Source of the DNA: Labrenzia sp. VG12 | Lineage (GTDB): Bacteria; Pseudomonadota; Alphaproteobacteria; Rhizobiales; Stappiaceae | DNA length: 64,000 nt | Reading direction: 5' to 3' | Assembly (NCBI RefSeq): GCF_002237595.1 | Contig: NZ_CP022529.1 | Location: forward strand, 5,176,001-5,240,000 | Part shown: in pieces, positions 1 through 8,576 of the stretch | Position numbering within the stretch: position 1 is the first letter of the stretch | How the letters are laid out: the number at the start of each line of letters is the position of its first letter | Notes under the pieces: generated by a model | Seen by the model: only the letters and a program-made list of their open reading frames with translations | The model's database searches: none | What the model was told of the DNA's origin: nothing | Translations under genes and position numbers: made by a program

Positions 1-78
1 CCGGATAAAGGCGTCTGACCGCCATCGAACTCCCTCTACACTTCAGCTTGGCCGCTTGTTCCCAACCCTGCGGCGGAT

Positions 79-116
79 CCTTCGAGACGGACCTGGCGGT
101 CCTCCTCAGGATGAGG
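79..116. repeat. Intergenic palindromic repeat, CCTTCGAGAC...CTCAGGATGAGG type
   Basis: The segment begins CCTTCGAGAC and ends CTCAGGATGAGG, with an internal ACCTGGCGGT inverted core. Elements of this form are common between genes in Hyphomicrobiales genomes; that statement is from general familiarity. It lies just beyond the stop codon of the LysR gene that ends at 161. Bases 1-78 show no gene that I can support. Confidence 0.45.
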
Positions 117-160
117 CAGCGGCGTGAGGCGCAGGTTGGCTCGGCAGAGCGTTCCGCAGC

Positions 161-1078
161 TCAAGCCACCACCGCATCCGCTCCCTTGGGCCGTCCGATC
201 GATGTCTGCAGTTCCTCTTTCAGCCAGTCGCCGAAGGCCTGTTTGGCACGGGTGCGTGGTGCCGTCTTGCCGCTGATCAGCCAGTAGCCGAGCCCGGTGG
301 CCGGCCGTTCCGGGAAGGGGGCAATCACCTGGCCGGACTTGACCGCATAAACGGCGAGCGTTTCCCAGGCGAGAAAGACACCTTGCCCGGCAATCGCCGC
401 GTCAAGGCAGAGCGACCCGTCGGAAAAGGTCGGGCCGTCCTGGAGGATGCTTTCATCGAGACCGAAGAGATCGAGCCAGGTCTTCCAGGTGAACATCTGG
501 CCGGGGTCATGGATGATCGGCAGTTTGCCGATGTCCTTCGGCTCCCTGATGTCCTGTGCCAGCCGGGGACTGCACACTGGGAAAACCCTCTGGTTCAGGA
601 GCTTCTCCGCGTTGAGCCCCGGATAGGGACCGTGGCCGACACGGATACACAGATCGACGTCGCTGGTGTCCGGATCGACCAGATCGACCGTTGCCTCGAC
701 CCGCACCCGGATGCCCGGATGTGCCTTGTTGAACTCCTTCAGGTGCCAGACCAGCCACTTGCCGGCAAAGACAGGGGCGACCGAAATGGTCAGCGCGTCC
801 TCGCGCCCTCGCTCCGTCGTGGCCACGGCCGTCGACAGCGACGACATGGCGCTGGTCAGATGCGGCAGCATGGCAAGCACGTGAGCGGTGGGCAGCAGCG
901 CCCGGTTCTGACGTTCAAACAGCTGCACCCCGAGCTGGGCCTCGGTCTTCTGCACCTGCTGGCTGACGGCGCCCACTGTCACGCCGAGCTCCGCCGCAGC
1001 GGCCTTGACTGAGCCGAGCCGGCCGACGGCTTCAACGGCCCGAAGGCCCGAAAGGTGAATGCGGTTCAGGTATTTCAT
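161..1078 (-). CDS. LysR-family transcriptional regulator, GcvA-like
   Basis: This 305-residue protein has the LysR layout. An N-terminal winged helix-turn-helix occupies roughly residues 5-65 (LSGLRAVEAVGRLGSVKAAAAELGVTVGAVSQQ), followed by a periplasmic-binding-like effector domain from about residue 95. The opening HLSGLRAVEAV and the spacing of the effector domain resemble GcvA-type members. The ATG at 1078 gives a normal family length. A near palindrome TTTAGGAATTCTAAA (1079-1093) abuts the start codon and could be an autoregulatory site. The small gene at 1180 is transcribed away from it and is a candidate target, but the effector and the true target are unknown. Confidence 0.85.
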   Translation of the reverse strand: MKYLNRIHLSGLRAVEAVGRLGSVKAAAAELGVTVGAVSQQVQKTEAQLGVQLFERQNRALLPTAHVLAMLPHLTSAMSSLSTAVATTERGREDALTISVAPVFAGKWLVWHLKEFNKAHPGIRVRVEATVDLVDPDTSDVDLCIRVGHGPYPGLNAEKLLNQRVFPVCSPRLAQDIREPKDIGKLPIIHDPGQMFTWKTWLDLFGLDESILQDGPTFSDGSLCLDAAIAGQGVFLAWETLAVYAVKSGQVIAPFPERPATGLGYWLISGKTAPRTRAKQAFGDWLKEELQTSIGRPKGADAVVA

Positions 1079-1179
1079 TTTAGGAATTCTAAATCGAAAT
1101 GCAGAAGAAGTCGATTTTTTTAGACGAAGGGAACGCGTATATAGTCAGCATAGCTAAATTCAAGAAAAGGAATTTGGCG

Positions 1180-1350
1180 ATGAAAACAACAACAATAAAG
1201 AGATTAAAACTCATGATGAAATTGTTTATGCGCCGCCAGTTCAGAGCAACCCCGGCTTCCGCTTACGACCGGACCGACCCGCTCTCCCATCCGGCCATCA
1301 CCCGCATGAGCCAGCGCGAACTGGCCGACCTGCCGCTCAACCGGCGCTAA
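1180..1350 (+). CDS. Small basic protein, DUF1127-like
   Basis: I place the start at ATG 1180 because GAAAAGG lies about nine bases upstream; an in-frame ATG at 1099 has no comparable ribosome binding site. The 56-residue product is rich in Lys and Arg at the N-terminus (MKTTTIKRLKLMMKLFMRRQ). It ends in SQRELADLPLNRR, which resembles the tail of DUF1127 proteins, small regulators found widely in Alphaproteobacteria. A strong terminator follows at 1450, consistent with a short monocistronic transcript divergent from the LysR gene. Family membership is tentative. Confidence 0.55.
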   Translation: MKTTTIKRLKLMMKLFMRRQFRATPASAYDRTDPLSHPAITRMSQRELADLPLNRR

Positions 1351-1449
1351 GGTCGCAATGTGGGATCTGCGATCGGCAAAACCGCCGGTCCTTTAAAAAT
1401 TCTGATCGGCCCCCGAATGGCTGGCCGATTGGACAGAACCAGGACCAGA

Positions 1450-1490
1450 AAACGGCGCCTGGGCTTCGGCCCGGCGCCGTTTCTGTTTTT
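1450..1490 (+). terminator. Rho-independent terminator of the small gene ending at 1350
   Basis: A 10-bp stem (AAACGGCGCC at 1450-1459 with GGCGCCGTTT at 1473-1482) carries a one-base bulge and a further GGGC/GCCC helix closed by a TTCG tetraloop. A T-rich tail ending in TTTTTT follows. It lies about 100 bases after the stop codon. Confidence 0.85.
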
Positions 1491-1606
1491 TGACTGATTG
1501 ACGCCGATTGCCAGGCGTCGTTCTGGCCCTTTGCTTCAGCGCTGGCTGCAATCCGTATCGCGACCCGTTGCCTTGGCGTCGGTGTCGGAGGCAGTGAAAA
1601 CCAGAT

Positions 1607-2011
1607 TCAGGCCAGAACCGGTGCCCTCTTTGCGTGTTGTGCGATGCCGTGGCCGAAAGACCAGTTTTCCATTTTTGTCTCCACCAGGTTGATGAAGATG
1701 TCCTCCGGCCGGATGCCCAGTTCCTTGACCAGTCCCTGCGCAATGCGCCGGAACAGGGTCTTTTTTTGCTCCGTGGTCCGCGTGTCGCTGACGGTCAGCT
1801 GGATCAGGATCAGGTCATCGGAACGGGCGATGTCCATATAATGCCGGCCAAAGACAAAATCCTCGGCCCGGTGTTCGCTCAAGGTCATGAACCTGTCGTC
1901 TTCCGGCACGTCGAAGGTCTCGCGCATGGCCTGGTAGATCTCGTTGAACAGCGTTGTCTTCTGGGCTTCGGTTTTTGAACCCTTGCGAATGGATATCTGG
2001 GTGAATGGCAT
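1607..2011 (-). CDS. Tautomerase-superfamily protein
   Basis: The 134-residue protein starts MPFTQISI, which exposes the N-terminal proline that serves as the catalytic base in the 4-oxalocrotonate tautomerase superfamily once Met is removed. Two beta-alpha-beta-like segments (residues 1-60 and 61-125) fit the longer Tautomerase_2 subfamily. In that group the activity is often only tautomerisation or dehalogenase-like and the substrate is unknown. It is divergent from the LysR gene at 2115 with 103 bases between start codons, the usual arrangement of a LysR regulator and its target. Confidence 0.8.
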   Translation of the reverse strand: MPFTQISIRKGSKTEAQKTTLFNEIYQAMRETFDVPEDDRFMTLSEHRAEDFVFGRHYMDIARSDDLILIQLTVSDTRTTEQKKTLFRRIAQGLVKELGIRPEDIFINLVETKMENWSFGHGIAQHAKRAPVLA

Positions 2012-2114
2012 GTCGGTCTCCTTGTCTGAATGCGATATGGAGACGCTAAATGGAGTTCATAAATTATAGAAACAAATCTTTGATATTTCAAAAATTCGAT
2101 TTTAGAATGAATGC
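2012..2114. promoter_or_regulatory. Divergent tautomerase/LysR intergenic region
   Basis: This AT-rich 103-base gap separates two start codons pointing away from each other. It contains several AT-rich partial dyads (for example AAATTCGATTTTAGAA near 2090) of the T-N11-A kind bound by LysR proteins. No exact operator can be assigned by eye. Confidence 0.4.
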
Positions 2115-2954
2115 ATGACCGATCTCGACATGGACCTTCTGCGCGCCTTTGCGCGTGTTGCTGAAACCGGCAGTTTCACCCGCGCCGGACAGCAGCTTGG
2201 CGCCAGTCAGTCGGCCGTCAGCGTGAAGATCAGGAAGCTGGAAGACCGGCTTGGCGATGCCTTGCTGGCCCGGTCGCCGCGCTCGGTGCAGCTGACCCCG
2301 TTCGGCGCAAGGTTCCTGGGCGATGCCCGCGACCTGATCGCGATGCACGACCGCATCACGGCGCGGATCAGCGGCAGCGAAGCCCCGAGACAGGTTCGGC
2401 TCGGCATCAGCGACCATGCCGCCGGGCAGAGGCTGCCGAAGATCATCGCGGCCCTCAGCCGCGACCTGCCGCAATGTCGTTGGCATGTCACGGTCGGCCT
2501 CTCCGACGATCTTTTCCGGGACTACAAGGCGGGGCTCTTGGGTGCCGCGCTGATCCGCTCCGAGGATGTCGAGGCGCATGGGCGGATCGTGTTCGAGGAA
2601 GAGCTGGTCTGGACCGCGGCGCGGGATTTCAGCTGGCAGGCCGAACAACCACTGCCTCTGGTCGCGCTCAGCGGCAGCTGTGCGCTGAGGAAGCTGGCAA
2701 CGGCCACGTTGAAGGAGGCCGCCATCGCCTTTGAGGATATCTTCACGGGCACCGGCGTCAGTGCGGTCCAGGCGGCCACCGCCGCCGGTCTCGGCATTGC
2801 CTGTCTCGACAGGCGCAACATGCCGGAAGACTGCCGGGATGTTGGCGAGGCTTATAGATTGCCGGATCTGCCGAAAACGAAAATGACGCTGTTCAGCCGG
2901 GAAGAAGCGCCGGTGATAGCCGCAATTGTGCAGGCGTTTCGCCAGGTTGTGTGA
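2115..2954 (+). CDS. LysR-family transcriptional regulator
   Basis: The 279-residue product carries a LysR winged helix-turn-helix at residues 5-64 (LLRAFARVAETGSFTRAGQQLGASQSAVSVKIRKLE). A shorter than average effector-binding domain extends to the C-terminus. The start at 2115 (MTDLDMDLLRAF) fits the family. It probably controls the divergent tautomerase gene, by inference from position. A long open frame on the opposite strand across this gene has no family features and is treated as a shadow. Confidence 0.85.
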   Translation: MTDLDMDLLRAFARVAETGSFTRAGQQLGASQSAVSVKIRKLEDRLGDALLARSPRSVQLTPFGARFLGDARDLIAMHDRITARISGSEAPRQVRLGISDHAAGQRLPKIIAALSRDLPQCRWHVTVGLSDDLFRDYKAGLLGAALIRSEDVEAHGRIVFEEELVWTAARDFSWQAEQPLPLVALSGSCALRKLATATLKEAAIAFEDIFTGTGVSAVQAATAAGLGIACLDRRNMPEDCRDVGEAYRLPDLPKTKMTLFSREEAPVIAAIVQAFRQVV

Positions 2955-2964
2955 CTCAATTTCC

Positions 2965-3117
2965 GTGTCACCCCGGCCGAGCGTAGCGAAGAGCCGGGGC
3001 CTACTCGCTGGACCGCCTGCACAGGCGGTCGGATTTCCCGGCAAGGGTGCTGCAAATAGAAGGTGCTCTGGAAACGAGTGGGTCCCGGGTCGCGCATCGC
3101 TTGCCCGGGATGACACC
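2965..3117. repeat. Paired inverted palindromic element, copy 1
   Basis: Two halves face each other around a perfect GACCGCCTG-CA-CAGGCGGTC palindrome (3011-3030). The left half reads GTGTCA, arm CCCCGGC, a 15-base loop, arm GCCGGGG, then CCTACTCG. Read on the other strand, the right half has GTGTCA, arm TCCCGGG, a 14-base loop, arm CCCGGGA, then CCCACTCG. The flanks are conserved while the stems differ in a compensatory way. The architecture recalls REPINs. Confidence 0.7.
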
Positions 3118-3199
3118 GAAAAGGAGGGCCAGGTGCGTGCCTTTCGGGCTGGCCCGCTCGACGGTGCTGCGCACCTTACCCTCGCGTGCGTTCGAAACT

Positions 3200-3347
3200 C
3201 GTGAAGGCCCACCGGGCCTTCACGTCAGGCGAAGCCTGACCGGCTGATGCCTGTTCGACGGCCCTTCGGGCCTTACCCTCACAGGCGTTCGCTTCTTTGA
3301 TCGATCCACTGGATCGATCAATCACACTCCGTGTGAGCGAAGCTCAC
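3200..3347. repeat. Cluster of six consecutive perfect hairpins at the lepA 3' end
   Basis: Hairpins, all with three-base loops, lie at: 3200-3224 (11-bp stem, loop ACC); 3224-3240 (GTCAGGC-GAA-GCCTGAC); 3260-3272 (GGCCC-TTC-GGGCC), inside a longer GCCTGT/ACAGGC pair at 3249-3254 and 3281-3286; 3297-3321 (TTGATCGATCC with loop ACT); 3322-3336 (TCACAC-TCC-GTGTGA); and 3333-3347 (GTGAGC-GAA-GCTCAC). The last one overlaps the lepA stop codon. No long T tract follows on either strand, so this is not a simple terminator. Confidence 0.75.
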
Positions 3348-5149
3348 TCATCCATCTTCAGGGCCTGGATGAAGGCATCCTGGGGGATTTCGACCTTGCC
3401 GAACTGGCGCATCTTCTTTTTACCCGCCTTCTGCTTTTCCAGAAGCTTGCGCTTGCGCGTGGCGTCGCCGCCGTAACACTTGGCGGTCACGTCCTTGCGC
3501 AGGGCGGCGATGGTCTCGCGGGCGATCACCCGGCCGCCGATGGCCGCCTGGATCGGGATCTTGAACATGTGCCGCGGGATCAGGTCCTTCAGCTTCTCGC
3601 ACATGGCGCGGCCACGGCGTTCCGCCTGGCTGCGGTGCACCAGAACCGAAAGCGCATCCACCGGCTCTTCGTTCACCAGGATGGACATCTTGACGAGGTC
3701 GCCGGCCCGGTAGTCGGAGATCTGGTAGTCGAAGGAGGCGTAGCCCTTGGAGATCGACTTCAGCCGGTCGTAGAAGTCAAAGACGACTTCGTTGAGCGGC
3801 AGGTCGTAGGAGACCATGGCGCGCGTGCCGACATAGCTGAGATCCACCTGGATGCCGCGCCGTTCCTGGCAGAGCTTCAGGATGCCGCCGAGATAGTCGT
3901 CCGGCGTCATGATCGTCGCCCGGATCCACGGTTCGCGGATCTCGGAGATCTTGACCACATCCGGCATGTCGGCCGGGTTGTGCAGGTCGACTTCCGATCC
4001 GTCGGTCAGGGTCATCTGATAGACAACGGACGGTGCGGTGGCGATCAGGTCGAGATCGAACTCGCGCGACAGGCGCTCCTGGATGATTTCCAGATGCAGA
4101 AGGCCGAGGAAGCCGCAGCGGAAACCGAAGCCGAGCGCTGCGGAGGTTTCCATCTCGTAGGAGAAGCTGGCATCGTTCAGGCGCAGTTTGCCCATGGCCG
4201 AGCGCAGGTCTTCAAAGTCGTTGGCATCAACCGGGAAGAGGCCGCAGAAGACAACAGGCTGGGCCGGTTTGAAGCCCGGCAGCGGTTCGGCGCAGGGTTT
4301 CTTGTCGAGCGTGATCGTGTCGCCGACACGCGTATCGGCCACTTCCTTGATCGAGCCGGTGATAACGCCGATCTCGCCGGTGCGCAGCTCGTCCACCTGG
4401 ATGAATTTCGGGGTCATGACGCCGACACGGTCGATGTCGTAGGACGCGCCCGTGCCCATCATCTTGATCTTCTGACCCTTCTTGAGCGAGCCGTTGATCA
4501 CGCGCACCAGCACCATCACGCCGAGATAAGTGTCGTACCAGCTGTCGACCAGCATGGCCTTCAGCGTGTCGTCCGGATCGCCTTCCGGTGCCGGCAGGTG
4601 CTTGACGATCGCCTCCAGCACGTCATCGACGCCCATGCCGGTCTTCGCCGAGATCATGCAGGCCTCGGACGCGTCGATGCCGATCACATCCTCGATCTGT
4701 TCCTTGATCCGGTCCGGTTCGGCGGCCGGCAGGTCGATCTTGTTGAGGACCGTGACGATCTCGTGGTCGTTTTCAATCGCCTGATAGACATTGGCAAGCG
4801 TTTGCGCTTCCACCCCCTGCGAGGCATCGACCACCAGCAGCGAGCCTTCGCAGGCTGCCAGCGAACGGGACACCTCATAGGCAAAGTCGACATGGCCCGG
4901 CGTGTCGATCAGGTTCAGCGTATACTGTTCGCCGTCCTTGGCATTGTAGATCAGGCGCACGGTCTGGGCCTTGATCGTGATGCCGCGCTCGCGCTCGATG
5001 TCCATCGAGTCGAGCACCTGCTCGGTCATCTCACGGTCGGTCAGCGTGCCGGTCATCTGGATCAGGCGGTCGGCCAGCGTCGACTTGCCGTGATCGATAT
5101 GCGCCACGATGGAAAAGTTGCGGATGTTGGAAAGCTTCTGCGTCGTCAT
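3344..5149 (-). CDS. lepA: Elongation factor 4 (back-translocating GTPase LepA)
   Basis: LepA is a ribosome-bound translational GTPase that acts on stalled or mistranslocated ribosomes. The product has the G1 motif AHIDHGKSTL, switch II DTPGHVDF and NKIDLP (G4), followed by the LepA-specific C-terminal domain ending FIQALKMDE. I place the start at ATG 5149 (MTTQKLSNIRNFSIVAHIDHGK) because AAAGGGG lies upstream and the 601-residue length matches the family. An upstream in-frame ATG at 5266 would add 39 unconserved residues. The cluster of hairpins at 3200-3347 runs into its stop codon. Confidence 0.97.
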   Translation of the reverse strand: MTTQKLSNIRNFSIVAHIDHGKSTLADRLIQMTGTLTDREMTEQVLDSMDIERERGITIKAQTVRLIYNAKDGEQYTLNLIDTPGHVDFAYEVSRSLAACEGSLLVVDASQGVEAQTLANVYQAIENDHEIVTVLNKIDLPAAEPDRIKEQIEDVIGIDASEACMISAKTGMGVDDVLEAIVKHLPAPEGDPDDTLKAMLVDSWYDTYLGVMVLVRVINGSLKKGQKIKMMGTGASYDIDRVGVMTPKFIQVDELRTGEIGVITGSIKEVADTRVGDTITLDKKPCAEPLPGFKPAQPVVFCGLFPVDANDFEDLRSAMGKLRLNDASFSYEMETSAALGFGFRCGFLGLLHLEIIQERLSREFDLDLIATAPSVVYQMTLTDGSEVDLHNPADMPDVVKISEIREPWIRATIMTPDDYLGGILKLCQERRGIQVDLSYVGTRAMVSYDLPLNEVVFDFYDRLKSISKGYASFDYQISDYRAGDLVKMSILVNEEPVDALSVLVHRSQAERRGRAMCEKLKDLIPRHMFKIPIQAAIGGRVIARETIAALRKDVTAKCYGGDATRKRKLLEKQKAGKKKMRQFGKVEIPQDAFIQALKMDE

Positions 5150-5386
5150 GGCCGCCCCTTTACCATCGCATTTCGGTTTCGACCAGAGGAATGACGCGCC
5201 AGAGGGCTGAAATCCGGTGGTTTTTTGAAGGCAAAGTGGCCGGTCAATTCCTGCTGGAGCGGGCAAGCCCGCGCTTCCTCAGGCAAATGACACATGATGA
5301 AGATGATTTGAGTCATGGCATATCAACCTCAAACTGAGATTTAACCTGTAAAAACTGCGTATCGAATGCCGCACGAAAGACAATCC

Positions 5387-5902
5387 ATGCTGATCCGCAA
5401 TGCCGAAGCAAAAGACGTTCCCGCCATCCTGGCGCTCTACAATCACGCGGTCCGCGAGACCACGGCAGCCTGGACCGGCCAGGAAGAGACGCTGGACGAC
5501 CGGCTGACCTGGTTCGAGGGGCGCAAGAGCCAGGGACTGCCCGTGATCGTCGCGGTGGATGCGGCCGATGACGTTGCCGGCTTTGCCAGTTACGGGGCCT
5601 TCCGGGCAAAGGAAGGCTACCGGTTCACCGCCGAGCACACCGTCTATGTCGATCCGGACCGGCATCGGCAGGGGATCGGCCGTACGCTGCTGAAGCGCCT
5701 GATGGAGCTTGCCGAGGCGAATGGCATTCATGTGCTGGTGGGTGGGGTTGACGGCAACAATGGCGCGTCCATCGCCCTGCACGAGTCGCTTGGTTTCGAA
5801 GTCGGCGGCCGCCTGCCGCAAACCGGCACCAAATTCGGAAGCTGGCTGGATCTTGTGTTCTTGACGAAAGTTCTGAAAGAGATCGACGCGCCGATGGGGT
5901 AA
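5387..5902 (+). CDS. GNAT-family N-acetyltransferase, phosphinothricin acetyltransferase-like
   Basis: The 171-residue protein begins MLIRNAEAKDVPAILALYNHAV. It carries the acetyl-CoA loop RHRQGIGRTLLKRLME and the late segment NGASIALHESLGFEVGGRLPQTGTKFGSWLDLVFL, typical of Pat/YwnH-type acetyltransferases. These acetylate phosphinothricin, methionine sulfoximine or related amines; the native substrate here is unknown. I prefer ATG 5387 (weak GAAAGA upstream) to the in-frame ATG at 5366, which would add seven unconserved residues. It is convergent with mepA across a palindromic repeat. Confidence 0.85.
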   Translation: MLIRNAEAKDVPAILALYNHAVRETTAAWTGQEETLDDRLTWFEGRKSQGLPVIVAVDAADDVAGFASYGAFRAKEGYRFTAEHTVYVDPDRHRQGIGRTLLKRLMELAEANGIHVLVGGVDGNNGASIALHESLGFEVGGRLPQTGTKFGSWLDLVFLTKVLKEIDAPMG

Positions 5903-5920
5903 GGCCCGTGGGCGGAACGT

Positions 5921-6030
5921 CCTGGTGTCATCCCCGCGAAAGCGGGGACCCAGGACACCTCATAATGTGCGCCTTCTCAAAAAATCGATCGCCCGGCAGT
6001 CCTGGATCCCGGATCTCCGTCCGGAAAGAC
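5921..6030. repeat. Paired inverted palindromic element, copy 2
   Basis: The left half reads GTGTCA, arm TCCCCGC, loop GAAA, arm GCGGGGA, then CCCAGGAC. On the opposite strand the right half has arm TTCCGGA, a six-base loop and arm TCCGGGA, then TCCAGGAC. Both halves share the CCAGGAC flank while the stems differ. It sits between two convergent genes and may also stop transcription from both sides. Confidence 0.65.
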
Positions 6031-6051
6031 AAATAGGGGAACTGTCCCGCC

Positions 6052-7152
6052 TTACTGCGCTGTCAGCACCGTGCGGCAGGCATTCGGCAGGGCGGCGAGC
6101 GCCATCGGCCGTTTCTTGACCACCTTCGGCTTTTCGCCCGGCTTGGGCGGGTTTTTCGGTACCCACGGTTCATCCGACAGCCAATAGGTCAGGTGCGAGC
6201 CGCAGCCGTCGCCGGGAGGCGGCGGGTTCTGGTTCTTGCAGCCGGCACTGCCCGCCGGGCAGGAAAGCCGGACATGGAAGTGATAGTGGTGTCCCCACCA
6301 CGGCCGGACCTTGCGCAGCCAGGCGCGGTCCTTGCTCTTCTCAAAGTCGCACAGCGCCTTCTTGATGGTCGGGTTGACGAAGATCCGCGCAACACGCCTG
6401 TCGGAGGCTGCCCGCCGGATCAGCCTGGCATGGGTATCTGTCCATTTCTTCGGATCGACGCGCCGGTCGGCTCCCTTGACGTCGAGCGGGCCGATCAGCA
6501 TCGAGATGGCCGAGATGTTTTCCCGTTCTTCCCGGCTCAGGCGCCTGTTGGGCATTTCCGTCAGCCAGATGTCGGCGTCCAGTCCGATCTGGTGGCTGGC
6601 ATGACCGGAGAGCATCGGCCCGCCGCGCGGCTGTGCCAGATCCCCGACCAGGAGACCGTTCCAGCCCACCTTGGGCGCATCGGCGGCAAGATCCTTCAGG
6701 TAATCGATCAGCTCCGGATGCCCCCAGTTGCGGTTTCGCGAGAGCCGCATGGCCTGCCAGGTGGGGCCATCCGGCTCCAGCGAGGCGCCGCCCGCCAGAC
6801 ATCCCTTGGCATAGGAGCCAATCGCGCGGGCTTTCAGGGGGGCAGGGCCATCCGTCGTGCCGAAATAGTCCTTGGCCGGAAAATCGGAATAGAGGACGAG
6901 TTTGGGTTTGCTGGCGACATAGCCGTCGGGAACCGAGCGCTTCTTGATCGGGATCGGCGTTCCGGCAACGATCCGGACGCTCGGCGTATAATCGGCGACC
7001 GCGGCACCGCCGGGTTTGGGCGCAGGGACGGGAACGGCGGCAGGAGCTGCCGTTGCCAGTCCGAGGGCAACCGCCGCGCCGGCCAGTCCGGCCAGCGGCG
7101 ATTGCCATCTGAAGCGTGTCGGTTGTTCAGCCGGGACGATTGCCTTGCTCAC
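6052..7152 (-). CDS. mepA: Penicillin-insensitive murein endopeptidase
   Basis: MepA is a periplasmic LAS-type metallopeptidase that cuts peptide cross-links in peptidoglycan. The 366-residue product has a hydrophobic segment at residues 19-40 (LAGLAGAAVALGLATAAPAA) that fits a signal peptide or anchor. It has the zinc motif GHASHQIGLDADIW (H184, H187, D192) and the second histidine cluster WWGHHYHFHVRL. It also has a Pro/Lys-rich C-terminal tail. The start is GTG 7152, supported by GAGGGG six bases upstream. It shows no operon partner. Confidence 0.93.
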   Translation of the reverse strand: MSKAIVPAEQPTRFRWQSPLAGLAGAAVALGLATAAPAAVPVPAPKPGGAAVADYTPSVRIVAGTPIPIKKRSVPDGYVASKPKLVLYSDFPAKDYFGTTDGPAPLKARAIGSYAKGCLAGGASLEPDGPTWQAMRLSRNRNWGHPELIDYLKDLAADAPKVGWNGLLVGDLAQPRGGPMLSGHASHQIGLDADIWLTEMPNRRLSREERENISAISMLIGPLDVKGADRRVDPKKWTDTHARLIRRAASDRRVARIFVNPTIKKALCDFEKSKDRAWLRKVRPWWGHHYHFHVRLSCPAGSAGCKNQNPPPPGDGCGSHLTYWLSDEPWVPKNPPKPGEKPKVVKKRPMALAALPNACRTVLTAQ

Positions 7153-7235
7153 GATGACCCCTCATGCGCCAGTCGGTTTGCCGGCTTCAGAGTTCATCCA
7201 TGTTGCGTCCGGCGAACCCGAGGCCGTGCGTCTCT

Positions 7236-8321
7236 TCAGGCAGCATGCACCAAATCGGCTTCGGCCGCATCCGTTTCCGCAGCGTTTACATGGGATGTCA
7301 ACATGTCAGCGAACTCGTCGAGGAAGACGGTGTTGTCCCGGATCACCCGGTCGGCGGCACCATTGAGAGCAATGATGTTGCCCGGACGGGCATTGTCGAA
7401 GTCTTCGGCCTCTGGTGGCAGCTCCGCTTCCAGACGGAAATAGCTGACGCCTGAAAGCTCTGCAAAGAGGCGCTCGGCCTGATAGGCGGCCGTCTGCGTC
7501 TGCCCGTCTGCGAAGATCGACAGGATCGGCACGCCCTTGGAAGGCTGCATCCATCCGAGAGCGCCCCAGCCGATGGCATCCTGATAGGCAAACGACCGCT
7601 CCGGCGCCCGGCCGGTGCCGAGCGACAGGATGACGATCTCGTCCGCTTCCCAGCCGAGTTTGCGGGCTTCCAGATAGGCTGCCATGGTCGGATCGTTCAT
7701 GAAGACGCCGCCATCAATCAGCGCCTCTTCCCCGCGGCGGGTGAGATTTTCCACCCGTGCCGGTTCGAAATAAGAGGGAGCAGCGGTGGTCGCGCGCACG
7801 GCCTGCCAGAAATAGTAGTCGTCCGGGCGGCCGCCATTTTCCTCAAGGCCGTTGGTCATGAAGACGGCCTTGCGCTTTTCAATGTCGTAGGCGGTCAGCA
7901 CCAGTCTTGTCAGGCCGCTGGCCATCGACGTCCAGCCGAACCGTTCCTTCAGGAGTTTTTCCAGCGGGCGGGCGTCGTAGCTCTCGTCGAAGAGGCCGAG
8001 CGGATTGCTGACGGCACGCGCCAGGCGGCCCGAGATCGAGGACTGGAAGATGTCCCGGCTTTCCCGTTCGTAGAAGCTGCGCAGCTCGGCGATGGTGGTT
8101 GCTGCTTCGCCGGCTGTGCCGCCGGGGCGCGGAGCGCTGAGGCCGGCTGCAATCAGACCACCGGTCGAGGTTCCGGCCATCAGGTCGAAGATCTGGTGAA
8201 ACGGAGCGGCAACGCCGCGCTGGCTGAGCCGGCTTTCCAGCGTCTCCAGAATGCGCACGGGAATGAGGCCGCGCACACCGCCGCCGTCAATGGAAAGAAT
8301 GAATCGCTTTGTCTGGGCCAT
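7236..8321 (-). CDS. Patatin-like phospholipase (CBASS-effector-like fold family)
   Basis: The 361-residue protein contains all landmarks of a patatin acyl hydrolase. These are the oxyanion motif DGGGVRGLIP at residues 12-21, the nucleophile elbow GTSTG with Ser52, and the DGG motif with catalytic Asp203. Members hydrolyse phospholipids or neutral lipids; some serve as effectors in anti-phage systems. No nucleotidyltransferase or other defence gene is adjacent, so a defence role is not supported here. The start is set at ATG 8321, where GGGGACGC lies upstream; an in-frame ATG 120 bases earlier would add an unconserved leader. Confidence 0.88.
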   Translation of the reverse strand: MAQTKRFILSIDGGGVRGLIPVRILETLESRLSQRGVAAPFHQIFDLMAGTSTGGLIAAGLSAPRPGGTAGEAATTIAELRSFYERESRDIFQSSISGRLARAVSNPLGLFDESYDARPLEKLLKERFGWTSMASGLTRLVLTAYDIEKRKAVFMTNGLEENGGRPDDYYFWQAVRATTAAPSYFEPARVENLTRRGEEALIDGGVFMNDPTMAAYLEARKLGWEADEIVILSLGTGRAPERSFAYQDAIGWGALGWMQPSKGVPILSIFADGQTQTAAYQAERLFAELSGVSYFRLEAELPPEAEDFDNARPGNIIALNGAADRVIRDNTVFLDEFADMLTSHVNAAETDAAEADLVHAA

Positions 8322-8576
8322 GATGCGTCCCCGGAATGGTCGAAAGGAAGGGGCAGCGCCTTCCCGTTTCAGGCGAGAGACGCTTTTTATTTCCTTCAGA
8401 ATGTTGTCATCAATTGCGACACTGCAATGGCAAAGCGTCAAATCGCGGCTGCTTTTTTGAAAATGGCGAGCAAGTGGTTAAGGCGTCCGTGAAAGATCGG
8501 AACGATCAGACGGTTCAATTTATCCGGGAAACGCTCTAGGATCGCGGCGTTTTCAAATTCCCCAACAGGACATTCC

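Noticed and set aside
2088..3212. A 374-codon minus-strand frame across the second LysR gene and the repeat
   Set aside because: It spans a repeat element, lacks any motif, and conflicts with a clear LysR protein.
3569..5194. A 541-codon plus-strand frame across lepA
   Set aside because: It is antisense to lepA with no recognisable domain and no ribosome site.
7236..8321. Patatin as an anti-phage (CBASS-type) effector
   Set aside because: No nucleotidyltransferase, Cap2/Cap3-like or other defence gene lies within 10 kb.
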